Below, piece after piece: positions 10,562 to 21,919 of a DNA stretch of 64,000 nucleotides (within the stretch, counting starts at the first letter, position 1; each line of letters starts with the position of its first letter). Under the pieces are notes generated by a model. That model saw only the letters and a program-made list of their open reading frames with translations, ran no database searches and was not told the DNA's origin. The DNA is taken from contig JANBPK010000020.1 in the NCBI GenBank assembly GCA_027579435.1, forward strand, positions 1-64,000. The letters are read 5' to 3'. The translations under genes and the position numbers were made by a program. The DNA comes from Candolleomyces eurysporus. Lineage: Eukaryota; Basidiomycota; Agaricomycetes; Agaricales; Psathyrellaceae.

Positions 10562-13117
10562 CTAAGCAAACGCCAACGCTGTCCAAGTGGCCACAGCGCC
10601 AAGAGTGACAGCAGTAGCCGTATGCCCAACGACAGTCGCCAGCCGCCTGAGACGTTTCCTAGGTCGAGGCGAGGGATCGGCTGGATTGGTGGCTTCAACA
10701 ACGACAGCAGAGTCGAGAGCAGCAATCGATGGTGCGATGCCGATGGGGTCCACACCAAAGTCAACCATCTCGATGTCCTTGCCGTCTACGTTCAAGCTTA
10801 TTTGGGGCAGGGTGGTGTCAAAATCGAGGGTGACGTCCCCGTCTGTCACAGCCTCGCCTTCTTCATCGTCTTCCTCGCGTTTCCTCTTCAACGAGACCGG
10901 GAGAGAGGTCTAAACGACGAGTCAGTTAGAGGATATTTACAAAAGGAGACGTGATGCAATCACGTACCTCGGCGATGGCAGCAGCCAATACATCTTTAGC
11001 CCGAGTAAGCTCCGACGCAACGTCCTCCATGGTAGCCTTGCATCTCTCGTTCATCTCCTTCAACTCGTTGACATTTTTGAGCATCTGAGCCTTGGTAGTT
11101 TCGCGCAATTCTTCCATTTCTATCACAAACGAAGAATCAGCAAGGCTAAATCAAAGAAAAGAACGGGGAATCACACCTTTAACGAGCCCCTTCAAAGTCT
11201 TGACCTGTTCTTCGGCCTCCTGTTGTGCCAGTACAATTTTGTCANGGAGCAGGGAATGCCTCCTTTCCTCGTCGCAAAACCTCCGCAGTGGAGAGTCCCG
11301 AGATGTCATCACCCATCGAGTCTACTTGCGACTGGAGGTCTGGAATATCAACATAAGCGAGGTTCTCGATCTGCTCGCTCATATCTTCCAGCTGGTTATT
11401 GATGTCCGAGATCTCGATGCGTGAGATGGTCTCGACCTTTTGGGCGAGGTTGTCGTATTGGGCGTTGACTTCGGCCAGGCGGTCGTCGTAGTGAGAGAGC
11501 TTGTCAGAGAGTTTGTGGACGTTGCCGTTGAATCGAGTTCGGTACTTGCGTCTGAGCTCGTCCAGTCGGGCCACATTGGCCTATGATACACATCGAAAAG
11601 GTCAGTCGATCAGTACGGAGGTGATAGGAGAATATATATGTACCTGAAGCTTCCCGATATCTCTCTTCATGTCTTGCATGTCATTCGATTCGGCAGCGGC
11701 GCCTGGTTTAGCATCGACTTCAGGTGTCTTTGGTCTTGAATCGACCACGACGACCGAAGGGCTCTTCTCCCTTTGCTCGGCGTCCTCGCCAGCATCAGAG
11801 TCAACAGAATAGGAAGGCGACTGACACTCTCCACGACTCTCAGAACTGCTACTCTCATCATCGTCATCATCGTCATCGAAATCCCTGGCGTCTCCACCCA
11901 AAGACTCGTCCTCCAGGTCCTCGGGGAGCTCACCGAACGGCCCAGGCGAGGGGCTCTCGAGGTCCATCGGGGAACTGGAACGTGACTCGTCAACCAGGCT
12001 GTTACCTCGTGGCTGTGGGCTGAACGACAGGGCCTCCTGCAAGGGTGGTAACATAGGATAAGGAGGAGACGGACTATAGAAAGGCCNAAAAATTGAAAGA
12101 TGGACTGTCAAAACGGATATCGGCTACATACTCGGAGGATGGAGGCGCAATGGGAGCTAGCGTGAAGGCGGGCGGGAGCTGGGCGCCAACGCCTTCGTTC
12201 GCAGCAGCAATGTTCGGCGTGTGAGACGGTGGGATGAGCCGTTTCAGCATGTCGAATGCTCGTCCAAAGCCCGAAGCTAGGGGGANGGGAGCCNTTNGTC
12301 TGCTTTGAGAGGAGGAGGCTGAGACTAAGGAGGAGCCAGGGTCCTTCGGTGCCGCAGACGCCGCCTCGATCTCGGAGTCATTATCCTCCATATCCAGACT
12401 CGAAGATGGTCGTTCGTCCGACGAGGAAGAAGAATATACGCCGTAGCGACCAGAAGAATGTTTCATGAGGGAGGAAGTGGAGGACTTATCGGAAGGGGTG
12501 GAAGGAACAACCAAGGGTTTGATGGGTTGAGGGTTGCGCACCAGCTCGACACGCACGACCACGGGGCGGACGCACTCCTCGTGCCTTCCTACCGGCTTTC
12601 CAAAGGTGACGATATCACCATCACTCAACTGAAAGGCAACTTCTGGCTTCAAGGGCTTTGAGAACATCTCGCTCGGCTTGCGCACATGGGTGCCATGGTG
12701 CGATGAGAGATCGATCAAATACACCTGAAAGGTCGTTAGGAGCGATAAGAGCGGGATGGATAGAAATCGGCGTACATGGCCACTGTCCGAGAATGCGATC
12801 TTTGCATGCTTCCTGCTCACGACGGCACATCGGAACATGGCTCTGCCTGAGTCAATGTCTCGCGTCCGGGCCTCTGACTCGACTCCTGGACGACGACCAA
12901 TGTGAATAACGCTGCTGCTCGAGCGATTGAAGGAGAGGCGGTAAGGGTCGTTAGTGCCATTTCTCTCTACATGCAGTACGATTTCTGTTGGGGGACAAGA
13001 GTGATGAGAGCGTGCGCAAACATGAGGGGGACGAGGCACTGCACCTGTTACCGGCCGCTGGAGGACTGGCGGTACAGCGGGCTTGGTACCGAGAAATTCG
13101 ATTTCTTCGTCTGACAT
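10562..13117 (-). CDS. FHA-domain protein with coiled coil and C-terminal membrane anchor
   Basis: Six exons (13117-12776, 12724-12132, 12073-11644, 11580-11177, 11119-10968, 10909-10562) give 754 residues once the Ns are dropped. An FHA domain occupies about residues 45-180, with phosphothreonine-binding signatures IGRRPG, VVSRKHA and LSSHHGTHV. Ser/Pro/Asp-rich disordered sequence follows, including an all-Asp run. Next is a long coiled coil (exon 4, with heptads around YDDRLAEVNAQYDNL) and a basic nuclear-like patch (KRKREEDDEEGE). The last residues are RKRLRR plus about 20 hydrophobic residues ending in FA-stop, which looks like a tail anchor. FHA plus coiled coil plus tail anchor is the layout of SLMAP/Far9-type STRIPAK subunits at the ER and nuclear envelope. 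The likeness is architectural only, so I leave the symbol empty. The first intron is 51 nt and stop-free, so its retention would keep the frame. Confidence 0.75.
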
Positions 13118-13560
13118 GCTAATCTGCAGCTACGATACACGGTTACGAACGCTTATATTCAGTCAGTCTGCTGGGATGAAAGGCGAATATAGCGGGCAAA
13201 GGGCAGAATGCAGCACCGTCCCATGATCACCCCTTTATGTACCCCTCCTCGGATACAGCCGACGGCTGATCCGGGCGCAGTTACCATTGGCACAGGGTTG
13301 GGCGCGCTGGGGCCTCGAATTCAACGTCCTTGGGCTCTGTTGGCGAGCTTTTTAGATACTTCACGAGCTCTGGTATGTGTCCTGCGGTGCGGAGGAGTCC
13401 TGGGCCCAGCAGGAGGCTGCACAGCAAATGGAGATAAGATAAGATGCCGTGCCGCCGGCGTGTCGGCCGCTCAAGACAAACACTGGCAAATGACGTTATG
13501 CAGCTCCCTTCACCTCGACCATATCACCTCCCGGACCTTCTGAATACCCTAGAGCAGACC
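13118..13560. promoter_or_regulatory. Shared divergent promoter region, FHA gene / Rab18
   Basis: The two starts lie 443 bp apart on opposite strands, so this interval must hold both promoters. I see no TATA box or other named element that can be called with confidence. The sequence just before the Rab ATG (gacc-ATG-cc) is a good initiation context. Confidence 0.45.
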
Positions 13561-14476
13561 ATGCCTCCCGCGTCATCGTCAAAATCCACGTCTCAACAAG
13601 CCATCAACGTGAAGTTGCTGCTGATAGGCAATTCATCAGTTGGAAAGTCGAGTCTTTTGCTGCGCTTCTCTGATGAGCAGTGGCTCCCCGAAGATGAAAG
13701 CAGCGCTACGATTGGGGTGGACTTTCGGGTGAGTGACCATCTACATCGGGTAAAAGTGTCAGAAATCGATCAAAAGATGGTGCTCAGGTGCACAAGATGG
13801 AGGTGAATGGCAAAAAGGTCAAGCTTAGCATCTGGGTACGTGCAATCCGACTCATAACTGCGCGTCTGCTCACCTTCTACAGGATACTGCTGGCCAGGAA
13901 CGGTTTAGAACTATCACGTCCTCGTATTACAGAGGCGCTCAAGGCATTATTCTTGGTGGGTATTCAGGCTCTTGTCTCCCCTGCCGCCTCGTGCCTGCAC
14001 TCTGCCGTATGGCCTGTGCATGCTCCATAAGCGCCCCTTCATATCTTTCAACGATTACGTATCAACTGACCTCTGTCTCTCTCTCAGTGTACGACGTCGC
14101 CAACAGAGAGTCCTTTGATGCTCTCCCAAGATGGTATAGCGAGCTGGAGACCTACGTATCCGACTCGGTCGTCAAGATCCTCGTAGGAAACAAGGTCGAC
14201 AAAGAATACTCGCGACAAGTATCAGTGGCAGAAGGACAGCAATTTGCCAACCGGATGAAGTCTCTCTTCATCGAAGCTTCAGCAAAGACGGCAATCGGCG
14301 TCAAGGACATTTTCCGAGAACTCGTAGAAGAGATTCTCAACACCCCGGAGCTCTGGAATAACGCAAGCAACAAACCTCAGAATACCGCACATGGGAACGG
14401 AGGTGTCCCTGGAGGGGTGCAGCTAGTGGGTCGGAGCGACGAGCAAGCTGCGCCAGACAGTGGATGTGCTTGCTGA
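13561..14476 (+). CDS. RAB18: Rab18-type small GTPase
   Basis: Four exons (13561-13728, 13788-13835, 13883-13955, 14088-14476) encode 225 residues. All G motifs are present: P-loop GNSSVGKS, switch I ATIGVDFR, WDTAGQERF (spliced across exons 2 and 3), NKVDKE and EASAK. The C-terminus is GCAC, a CAC-type double-cysteine signal for geranylgeranylation. Among Rabs the segments LLIGNSSVGKSSLLLRF, FIEASAKTAIGV and ELVEEILNTPELW resemble Rab18, which acts at ER-lipid droplet and ER-Golgi membranes. Introns are 59, 47 and 132 nt; the last is long for this window. Rab assignment is certain and the Rab18 class is likely. Confidence 0.88.
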
Positions 14477-14788
14477 TAGGGCAGAGTTCTGTTGCTTGAC
14501 GACTTGACACGACGGATTCATGACGGATTTCTTCTATCTCTAGTTACATTGCATTTGACATACCTGTATTCTATGAACTTGCAGTCAGTTCACTCTAATC
14601 TACTTCGCAGACACTGTAAACACGTATATCTTGAGAATATTGGGATTTCTAATTTGGGAACGCGTCGTGATCGAGTCCGCCAACTTTAGACTGCAACCAC
14701 TGCTATGCTGGACATGTAGTATCGTTCAAGTGCGTTAAACTCCGTCCAACGGGGGGAACCTGTCTAATCCACGCTGAATCTAGCCAAT

Positions 14789-17700
14789 ATGTCAAGAAAA
14801 TGGCCGGAGAACGCGCGAGCCGACCACCAGTTCAACGCAGCTTCGAGGACCCCCGTGCCTCGCCCGTTCTTACCACCATCCTATTACGCAGCTGCTGGGG
14901 GTATACCATATCCTCGGAAGCAGAAAACCAATGAAACTACCAGGAACCAAACGAATCCAGAGCAGCCAGATCGCTCTGCAGGGGATCGCACACCGCGTCT
15001 TCGACCACCTCCGGGATACGTTCCCTCCGGGTCAGAATCCTCGTTTGAAATCAGAGGAAAGGAACCTCACCAGAAGCTTACTGGTGATGTTAAGCCTGCT
15101 CTGTCTACACGACCTCCGAATGCCAAGCGCCAGGGTCTGCCCAATGTCGAGGCCCAGCTCCTGCCCTCCCTCCAGAGCACTATACATCGAATGACGCGCC
15201 CGCCGAGCAGGGTTCTCGCTGAATCCACAAATTCTCCCCATTTAGACGCTCACCACGGCAATTTGAAACGTAAACCAAGTCCAAGTCCAAATTATACCAG
15301 CCCAGTTCAAGAAACAAACACCAACTCGAACCAGGACGTTCCTAAATCTCGGATTCCTCAAAAGCCTCTCAAGTCGGCGTTGAGAGCCCCTCAGGCTTTG
15401 AAACCTGTGTCATCTCCAGCACCGCCAGAGCCAGTACCACCCCCCACCTCTTCGACTTCACCACCGCGAAGAAACTCGCTCCGCAATGTCAAGAGTTTGT
15501 TATATCGCAAGCTCGGCAATGCCCCTTCCCCTCAAATCGGTCCACCAACACCCAAACCCGGCTCATCATCGCCTTATCCTTCGTCTCAGCCACGAGATGA
15601 ACCTCGGACCGCTACTACGCCTAATCCTAATTCCACTCACACATCCCACCTGCCTCGACCCAAGTTCAAACTCGAGCGGCCGACGGTGCCAGCCAAAGTC
15701 CAGCAGGCCCAGGCGGCCCAGCATCAGACATCGTCGGCGACTAACGCCAACGCTACGCATACCGATGAATCCGATATCGAGAACAAGTACCAACGGCAGT
15801 GGATGGAGCGTCGGAGGCTCACGGTGGCGAACGCTGAAGTCGTGCCAAGCTCCACGTCGAGTTCGGACGGTAGCTCGATGGATATTCCGTATGATGCGAT
15901 GCAGACGCCCAAGATTGGGATTGGGACGTACAATGGCGTCGTTGGCAGCTCGCAGCGCCATGGATGGAAGAGTCCTTCGAATCCGAATGTCAAGCCTCGT
16001 CCGGCGGGCCTTGGGCTGAACATAGGCGCACATGCTATGCAAAAGCAGCCTCCCTCCTCGTTTAATACTACTCCCACTACCACTCCCGCCACGACCGCGA
16101 CTCATGCTGCCCCGAACTCTCCCTTGTTACCGGCGGTTGAATTTGGCGCGGAGAGGGATATTAGGACCAAGATTTTGAGGTTTTCGTTACCGCCCTCGGG
16201 GTCCGATGCATCTTTGTACTCCAATCATCAGCAGCACCAGGTTTCGTATCCTGGGAGTTGGGACTCGGATTCATCGGATTACCAGACTGAGTCGGAGGAT
16301 GGGGAGACGATCCGCGGGGCGATGAAGGGGTCTGGGTCTGGTGGGAGGGGTCATGAAGATGGGAAGGGCGTCAATCTGGGGGATGAGTACGAGGATAGCG
16401 AGTACTCTGAACTTGAAAGCGAGGCTGAGAGTTTGAGGCCGCCGGCCCACGTTCGACAGCAGCAGCGTTCACCCCGGGATGGCGGGCCCAGAGCCAAGTA
16501 TGGAGATGAGAGGGGTTGGGAGGAGGATGGGTTGCGTACGCCGGTTGCGGGTTCTTATAGTGCGAACGCGTGGCGACAGGCGCCTTCGCTTTCCCAGAGA
16601 GCAGGAGTGGGAGTAGTANCCCCGAGATTACCGGCCGACGGCGGATCCTAAATACCACCAGCACCAGCACCAGCACCAGCACCCGTCCCCCATGCCTCGA
16701 CATGCAGCGGATGTGGGTGGACAGCGTCCGGGTCAGTGGACCGGGATGAGTCCTAAATTGGCCCAAAAGCAAATGCAAATGCCAGCGACTCCGAGGATCG
16801 CCCCAGAGGTATCCAACGCTTGGTTCAACGAGTCTTCGGGGGACTATGATGACTTGGAGGAAGGGCTGGACAGAATTCCGAGGTTCACGCCGCGTCGGAG
16901 GGCTCCCCATCCCCCTACCACTGCTACTACTCCTGCGGCCACTATGACCACAACTACGACCCGGGCCGCGGCTATGCAGACTACGTTCGAGTCGTCTTCG
17001 ATCTCACAACTGTCGAGGAAGCATGCTGCGCAGCAGAGGGAGGCGTTTGGGATTCCAGCGTCCAGCTCTGACGAAGTCATGGCCATGAGTGGTGGTCTCG
17101 GTGGGCGTGCTGGCCATGGGAGAACGTGGTCGCAGAGTGATAATGATAATGATACGACGAGTTATCGGTCGTCTGTTGCGAGTACGATTCAGACTAGGTG
17201 GGATACGTGGGATGAGGTGGGGGAGAGGCGGGTGGTGGTGCAGGAGGATGGGAGTGAGGGGGATAGTACGAGTAGTCTTAGTGTGGGTGCGGAGATGATG
17301 ATTAGGAATTTGCATCCTGAGTGGGCGAGGGTAAGCACATTCCTTTCTGTTTGTGGTTGAGGGCGCCGGGCTGATTGAGATTTGTGTTTTCTTTAGGGTG
17401 CGCCTTCGTTATCGACGGCGTCGAGTGAGACGTCCTGCTACGAGGATGGGCAGTTCGATAACCCGATGGAGAATGCCTCGGCGTACGATCGTCAGGCGAC
17501 GCCTCAGCAGACTAGACGGCGTGAAGATGGTACCGCCAATAGTCAAGGTCGTGGTTATCAACAACGATCAAGAGATGAAATTATCCTCGAGTTTTACCGG
17601 TCCGAAGAAACTTTTCTATCCAACACCCATCTCTGCGTCGACCTCTTCATACTCCCCATTCGCAACGAAAACAGCAAGTCGTGGATTGGAGGCGTCCCTC

Positions 17701-19363
17701 CGAGCATCAGCCGATTACTAGACTGGTATGAAGATATAGTCAACCTACATCTGGCTATTTCGCAGTCGTTGGAATCGTCGGCTGCGATGCAAGAAGGCGA
17801 TATCGTTGTTTCTGGGCTGGCGAATTATCTTGTGGAGTTTGTGGGCAAGTTGCATGTCTACCAGCCGTATTTGGTGAATCTTGGAGATGTGTTGGAGGAG
17901 GTTGCGGGGTTGGTGGAGGATGGGAGTAGCGATTTTGGCGAGTTTTTGAGGATACAAGAGGGGTCGCTGAAGGATGTTGGGTGGACGTTTGAGAGGCTGT
18001 TGATGGAGCCTGTGAATAGGTTGGCCGTGTATCAGGAGATGTTCGGCGTAAGTTTTTACTTCTTACTCAAGCTCGGGTTGTCTCTGATGCTGCTGGACAG
18101 GACCTTTTGGAAGCGACGCCGCAAGACCACCCGGAGTTCTTGACTACTATGATGCTCGCGAAGTCTGTGGATACTGTGATGAAGGCGATGATGGAGGTGA
18201 AAGTTCGTGAGAGTGAGTATCGACTGATTCAATCCCTCGCATCGCAGATATCGGACCCTGGTATTTCCGGTGTCCTGGCTTCACGCGAAAGGCGGCTTCT
18301 TCATTCTGGGACTCTTCGGCTGGTGTCTCCTTCGAATCTGGCGACGGCACAACCACAACAGCAGCACGCTCAATCTCACAAAGAAAAAGCGCAAAAGAGG
18401 TCGAGCAAGCTTGTACAGGCTATCACGAACTGGGATAGGAAGCCACCAGAACGGTCTAGTTCTATGAAGTCTACGGCGTCTTCTGTGACCAACTCGGTGA
18501 AGTCGTACAATACTATGAGTAGCTATGACCCTCCTGGGTCTATGGATTCGCGTTCCGCGAAGCTACCCTTGTTCAAAGGACTTTTCAAGGCGAAAGCGGC
18601 AGCGGCTGGAATCTCGTCCTCGTCCGGGCAGCATCTTGGAATGCCTTCGGTGCCACCTGGATTCGTACAAGTATTTGTCTTCTCGGATATTGTCTTGCTG
18701 GTCCTGCCCAAGCCTGCGGTCGACGCGAAGTATGGCCTTGTTCCGAAGCTTGGTCTGGCGAGAGTGTTTTCTGTGGCTACTGGCGGAGACGTGCCTCCTG
18801 ACGGTTAGTCCATGGTTCTTTCGAAGTCGGACGAGATACTCATGTTTCTACCCTCTTGTGTTGTAGAAATACACCTTCAGCTAATACCCGTCAACCCCGA
18901 ATCTCTCAAAAACGACACTTTGCCTCGATTCGCCGCCATCACCACCGCCATTCTGAAATTGCCTTCGGAGACAGAGTTCGCTGGCGATCATGAAAGATCT
19001 CCTCCTGCTGGCGAAAGCATCCAGCCATGGATTTCGGCGTTCAGAAAATGCGCTCACGATGCTCTACAGCTGATGTCTTGCCCTGGACCGCGAACGGCTA
19101 TCCCATCGGAAAGGGCCAAGGATACCTTGATGGCTGTGTCATCTTTGGTCTCGTCTGGGCTTCCGATACCGAAGAGTCCTTCGGGGCATATGCCTGAAAT
19201 ATTGGTACATCATTTACCTCTGTTGCCCGAGTATCAGACGAGGGGTGGGGAAGAGATGAGAGAATTGGAGAGAGAGGAGAGGGGTTGGTGGCTGATTCGG
19301 TATAGGCAGGTTCTTGGGGAGATTGTTCATTGTACATTTTCAGGGGGAGACGATGCGATATAA
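14789..19363 (+). CDS. RhoGEF (Dbl-homology) protein with long disordered N-terminus
   Basis: Four exons (14789-17330, 17397-18047, 18101-18803, 18867-19363) total 1463 residues after dropping the N at 16619. The first ~900 residues are Pro/Ser/Gln-rich and lack a fold, with a run of His-Gln dipeptides after the N. A Dbl-homology domain follows from about residue 910 (RDEIILEFYRSEETFLSNTH, then WIGGVPPSISRLLDWYEDI, and GWTFERLLMEPVNRLAVYQE). It catalyses GDP release from a Rho/Cdc42-type GTPase. The next ~350 residues hold a split PH-like region (FVQVFVFSDIVLLVLPKP, then EIHLQLIPVN). With the N kept, the frame dies at a TAA near 16649 and the gene would be split. It probably signals polarity or cytoskeleton; the target GTPase is unknown. 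Its 3' end is the source of the decayed copies found between the F-box genes. Confidence 0.82.
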
Positions 19364-19556
19364 AATATATGTTATACAGGCGAAATGTTTGAAGGGTTGT
19401 TTCTTGGATGCCTGACGTGATAAAGAAACCGGCCTAAATCATAATGAGTTTCGCTTTCCAAGCCATGTGATCGCCGCAAGGGACTTCCCGACCATACTAG
19501 TAGCCTAATCGTACGAAGTCGGACCCGCTTCGTCTGTACCGCCATCCAGACTCCTC

Positions 19557-21618
19557 ATGGACACCGTCATAACTTCCCTCCTTCAAACAAACGATGCTCC
19601 CTCGCCCTCAGATGCGGCGCAAATCCAACGAATACTAAACCAGAATGTTGCTCTGCTCGCGGCGGTCAAAAGAGAGCTAACGGTGCTTGTGGACAGGCAG
19701 AAGGCGCTTCAAGCTTCTATTCGCGATTGTCAAACCATTTTAGCCCCCATCCGAACTCTTTCTACAGATGTCTTGCAGGAAATCTTCCGTCTTACACTCC
19801 CTGAAGATAGAAACTCGGCTATGTCGTCGAAGGAGTCGCCCCTGCTCCTCACTCAGGTCTGTTCGACCTGGAGGCAGGTGGCGCTCACAGCTCCTCGCTT
19901 GTGGTCAAAGCTGCATATCCCCATTGTCCATAAAGAGGGCAGGTCTTTAAGAGAGCTGCCCAGCTTCGCGAATGCTTTTTTCAATCTTACAATGTTGAAC
20001 CCTCTGCCGCAGCCGCAGCAGCAGCAGCAGCAGCAGGAGGAAGACCAGGGAGACGAGGACGAGGACGATCGCGACGAACGTGCTAGCAAAATCAACTCAA
20101 TCATGTCAAACCGCCGACAAATGGTTCAACTATGGCTAACTCGTGCGGGGACGACCGATCTTTCAATCTCAATCGTAAATGTGACTACTATTCCTTCCAA
20201 CTTTGGGAGATATGGGGTGAAATGGACCAAGCACAGCGTGGACATCGTTAACATAATTGTTCAATATTCCGCCTAATTAGCCATCTTGGATCTGGGCATC
20301 TCTCCTCAACGTGCCAAACCGATTCTTGGGCTGCCACCCAGCAAGGTCCCCAGGCTCCGGTCCTTGAGGTTTTGCCACCCTGAATACTATGGTACAACCA
20401 AGTCAAAAGCCTCCACCAGACACGCCATTGTCGGCTCTCCCAATATCAACTCGCTCAGGGTTGCCATCCCAGCTCCTGTGATCGATGGCACAAGAGTGCA
20501 ATGGGGGAACCTCATTGATCTCGCACTTACGATTGAAAGTGGGAGTTGGAATGAGAACCAGAAACTTCTCCCTGAATTCCTTGCAACATGTCAAAATCTC
20601 ATCGTTCTCAGTGTGGTCATTTGCCAAGACCGACGGACTACTAACCTCGACCCCAGCTCTACGGTCGTACGTATACCCTCTGCTGTCTACGTCCACTTCA
20701 GCTGAGCTGACAACTTGTATCCAGCACACCGGGAGTTCAGACCAGATAGTCTGTCCTCGATTGGCTACCTTGCTTTGGGACGATCGGCGCCTTGACAGTG
20801 AACATGATCCGCTTTTCAGGCGTCTCTCTCTCCCCTCATTGCATGAGCTGAAGTGGTCGTTCGCCGCCTCTCAATACCCAAATTTTCACGACGTTGACGA
20901 CAGCAATAATTGTGCCTTCATGGACCTCTTGAAACGGTCTGGCCATGGCCTCAGGAAGATGGAGCTCAAAACGGCACGACGACGTTTGCTTCAGAATCTC
21001 TTCCAATGTTTAAAGCTCGCTCCTAATATCGAGAGACTTCACCTGGAAATACACCGAGGTGGTCTTACCTTGGCGGACGAGACCAATCTCTGGGAACAGC
21101 TCTGCCTGCCCATGGCTGGCCCAGCCCCAACTCAGGAGCTCAAATCAGATGACGTCCATCCTTCATTCCAAAATTCCCTCAGCCCTCTCCTCCCAAAGTT
21201 AACATCGATCTCGTGCAGATGCGATTTCACGGACTTCACACCCCTTTCCCTTCAACATTTCATCCAGTCTCGCCGACAAGACGATCTTGCTCTCGCCCAA
21301 CTTGATGCTTGCAAGCTCAAAACAATCCACATCTCCTACCGAGGTCACCAAAGCATTTCATCTGAATCCTCTTCTGCGCGCTTGGCTCAGGAGCACCGCA
21401 AGAAGAAACAGAGAGAATTCTTGGATGAGCTGACGACCAAATTTGGAGTTGACATTGAAGCACTTCAGATAGATATTGAATGGCCTTATTTCCCTCCCGA
21501 GCCCAACAACGCACTTTTTTCACCATTGCAGGGATTGCCGGAATTTCATACTGAGATGGATCGGGATTCTCTTCATGGGCCGGGCCTTTTCCCTCCAAAC
21601 TCGTTGGGTGTTTACTAG
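19557..21618 (+). pseudogene. F-box-like family copy 1, one in-frame stop
   Basis: This copy starts 193 bp after the RhoGEF stop. It matches intact paralogues throughout: start MDTVITSLLQTNDA, coiled coil, F-box-like core (TLSTDVLQEIFRLTLP...SPLLLTQVCSTWRQVALTAP), LRR-like body and C-terminal TTKFGVDIEALQIDIEWPYF. An intron of about 58 nt ends at 20724. The break is TAA at 20274-20276, where the other copies have CAA (Gln) in YASQLAVLD, so one C-to-T change ends the protein at residue 239 of about 665. Everything downstream stays open in the same frame, so the change is recent or an error. A CAG/Gln and Glu/Asp repeat (about 20010-20080) replaces the acidic linker of the paralogues. Confidence 0.8.
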
Positions 21619-21749
21619 TTATCTCACTTCGAGCTATGTAATTTATGATACTTCTAAAACAACCTGTAATGCCAGAGATTGATGTTATCTTGTAGCACCT
21701 ATTGTGAAAGTAACGACGAATTGTTAGCTCTCCTGAAATTTCAATCATC

Positions 21750-21795
21750 CGACTCGTGAAAATCACTTACCTCTCTCGTCAGAACGTCAAAGGAG
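21750..21795 (+). repeat. Possible decayed copy of the RhoGEF 3' tail (upstream of F-box copy 2)
   Basis: The bases around aaaatcacttacctctct...tcagaacg resemble the RhoGEF tail at 19208-19245 (catcatttacctctg...tatcagacg). It is short and degraded, and only convincing together with the clearer copies at 24944 and 27505 in the same relative position. Confidence 0.35.
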
Positions 21796-21919
21796 TACAC
21801 CAGTGAGGAGGAGATCCCGTTTTGTTTTCAGGACGCGTGATTGCCCCGAGCGAATTTCCAACCGTTGATCGCGTCCTTTGAGTGGATTTCTTTCATCTCT
21901 ACGTCCATCTAGCCTCGTC

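Noticed and set aside
13208..13543. 111-codon frame upstream of Rab18
   Set aside because: It lies in the divergent promoter, and its composition and lack of conserved features suggest chance.
15486..16105. Long Arg/Ser-rich open frames on both strands
   Set aside because: They are shadows of the Pro/Ser-rich RhoGEF N-terminus, with no domain and no splice support.
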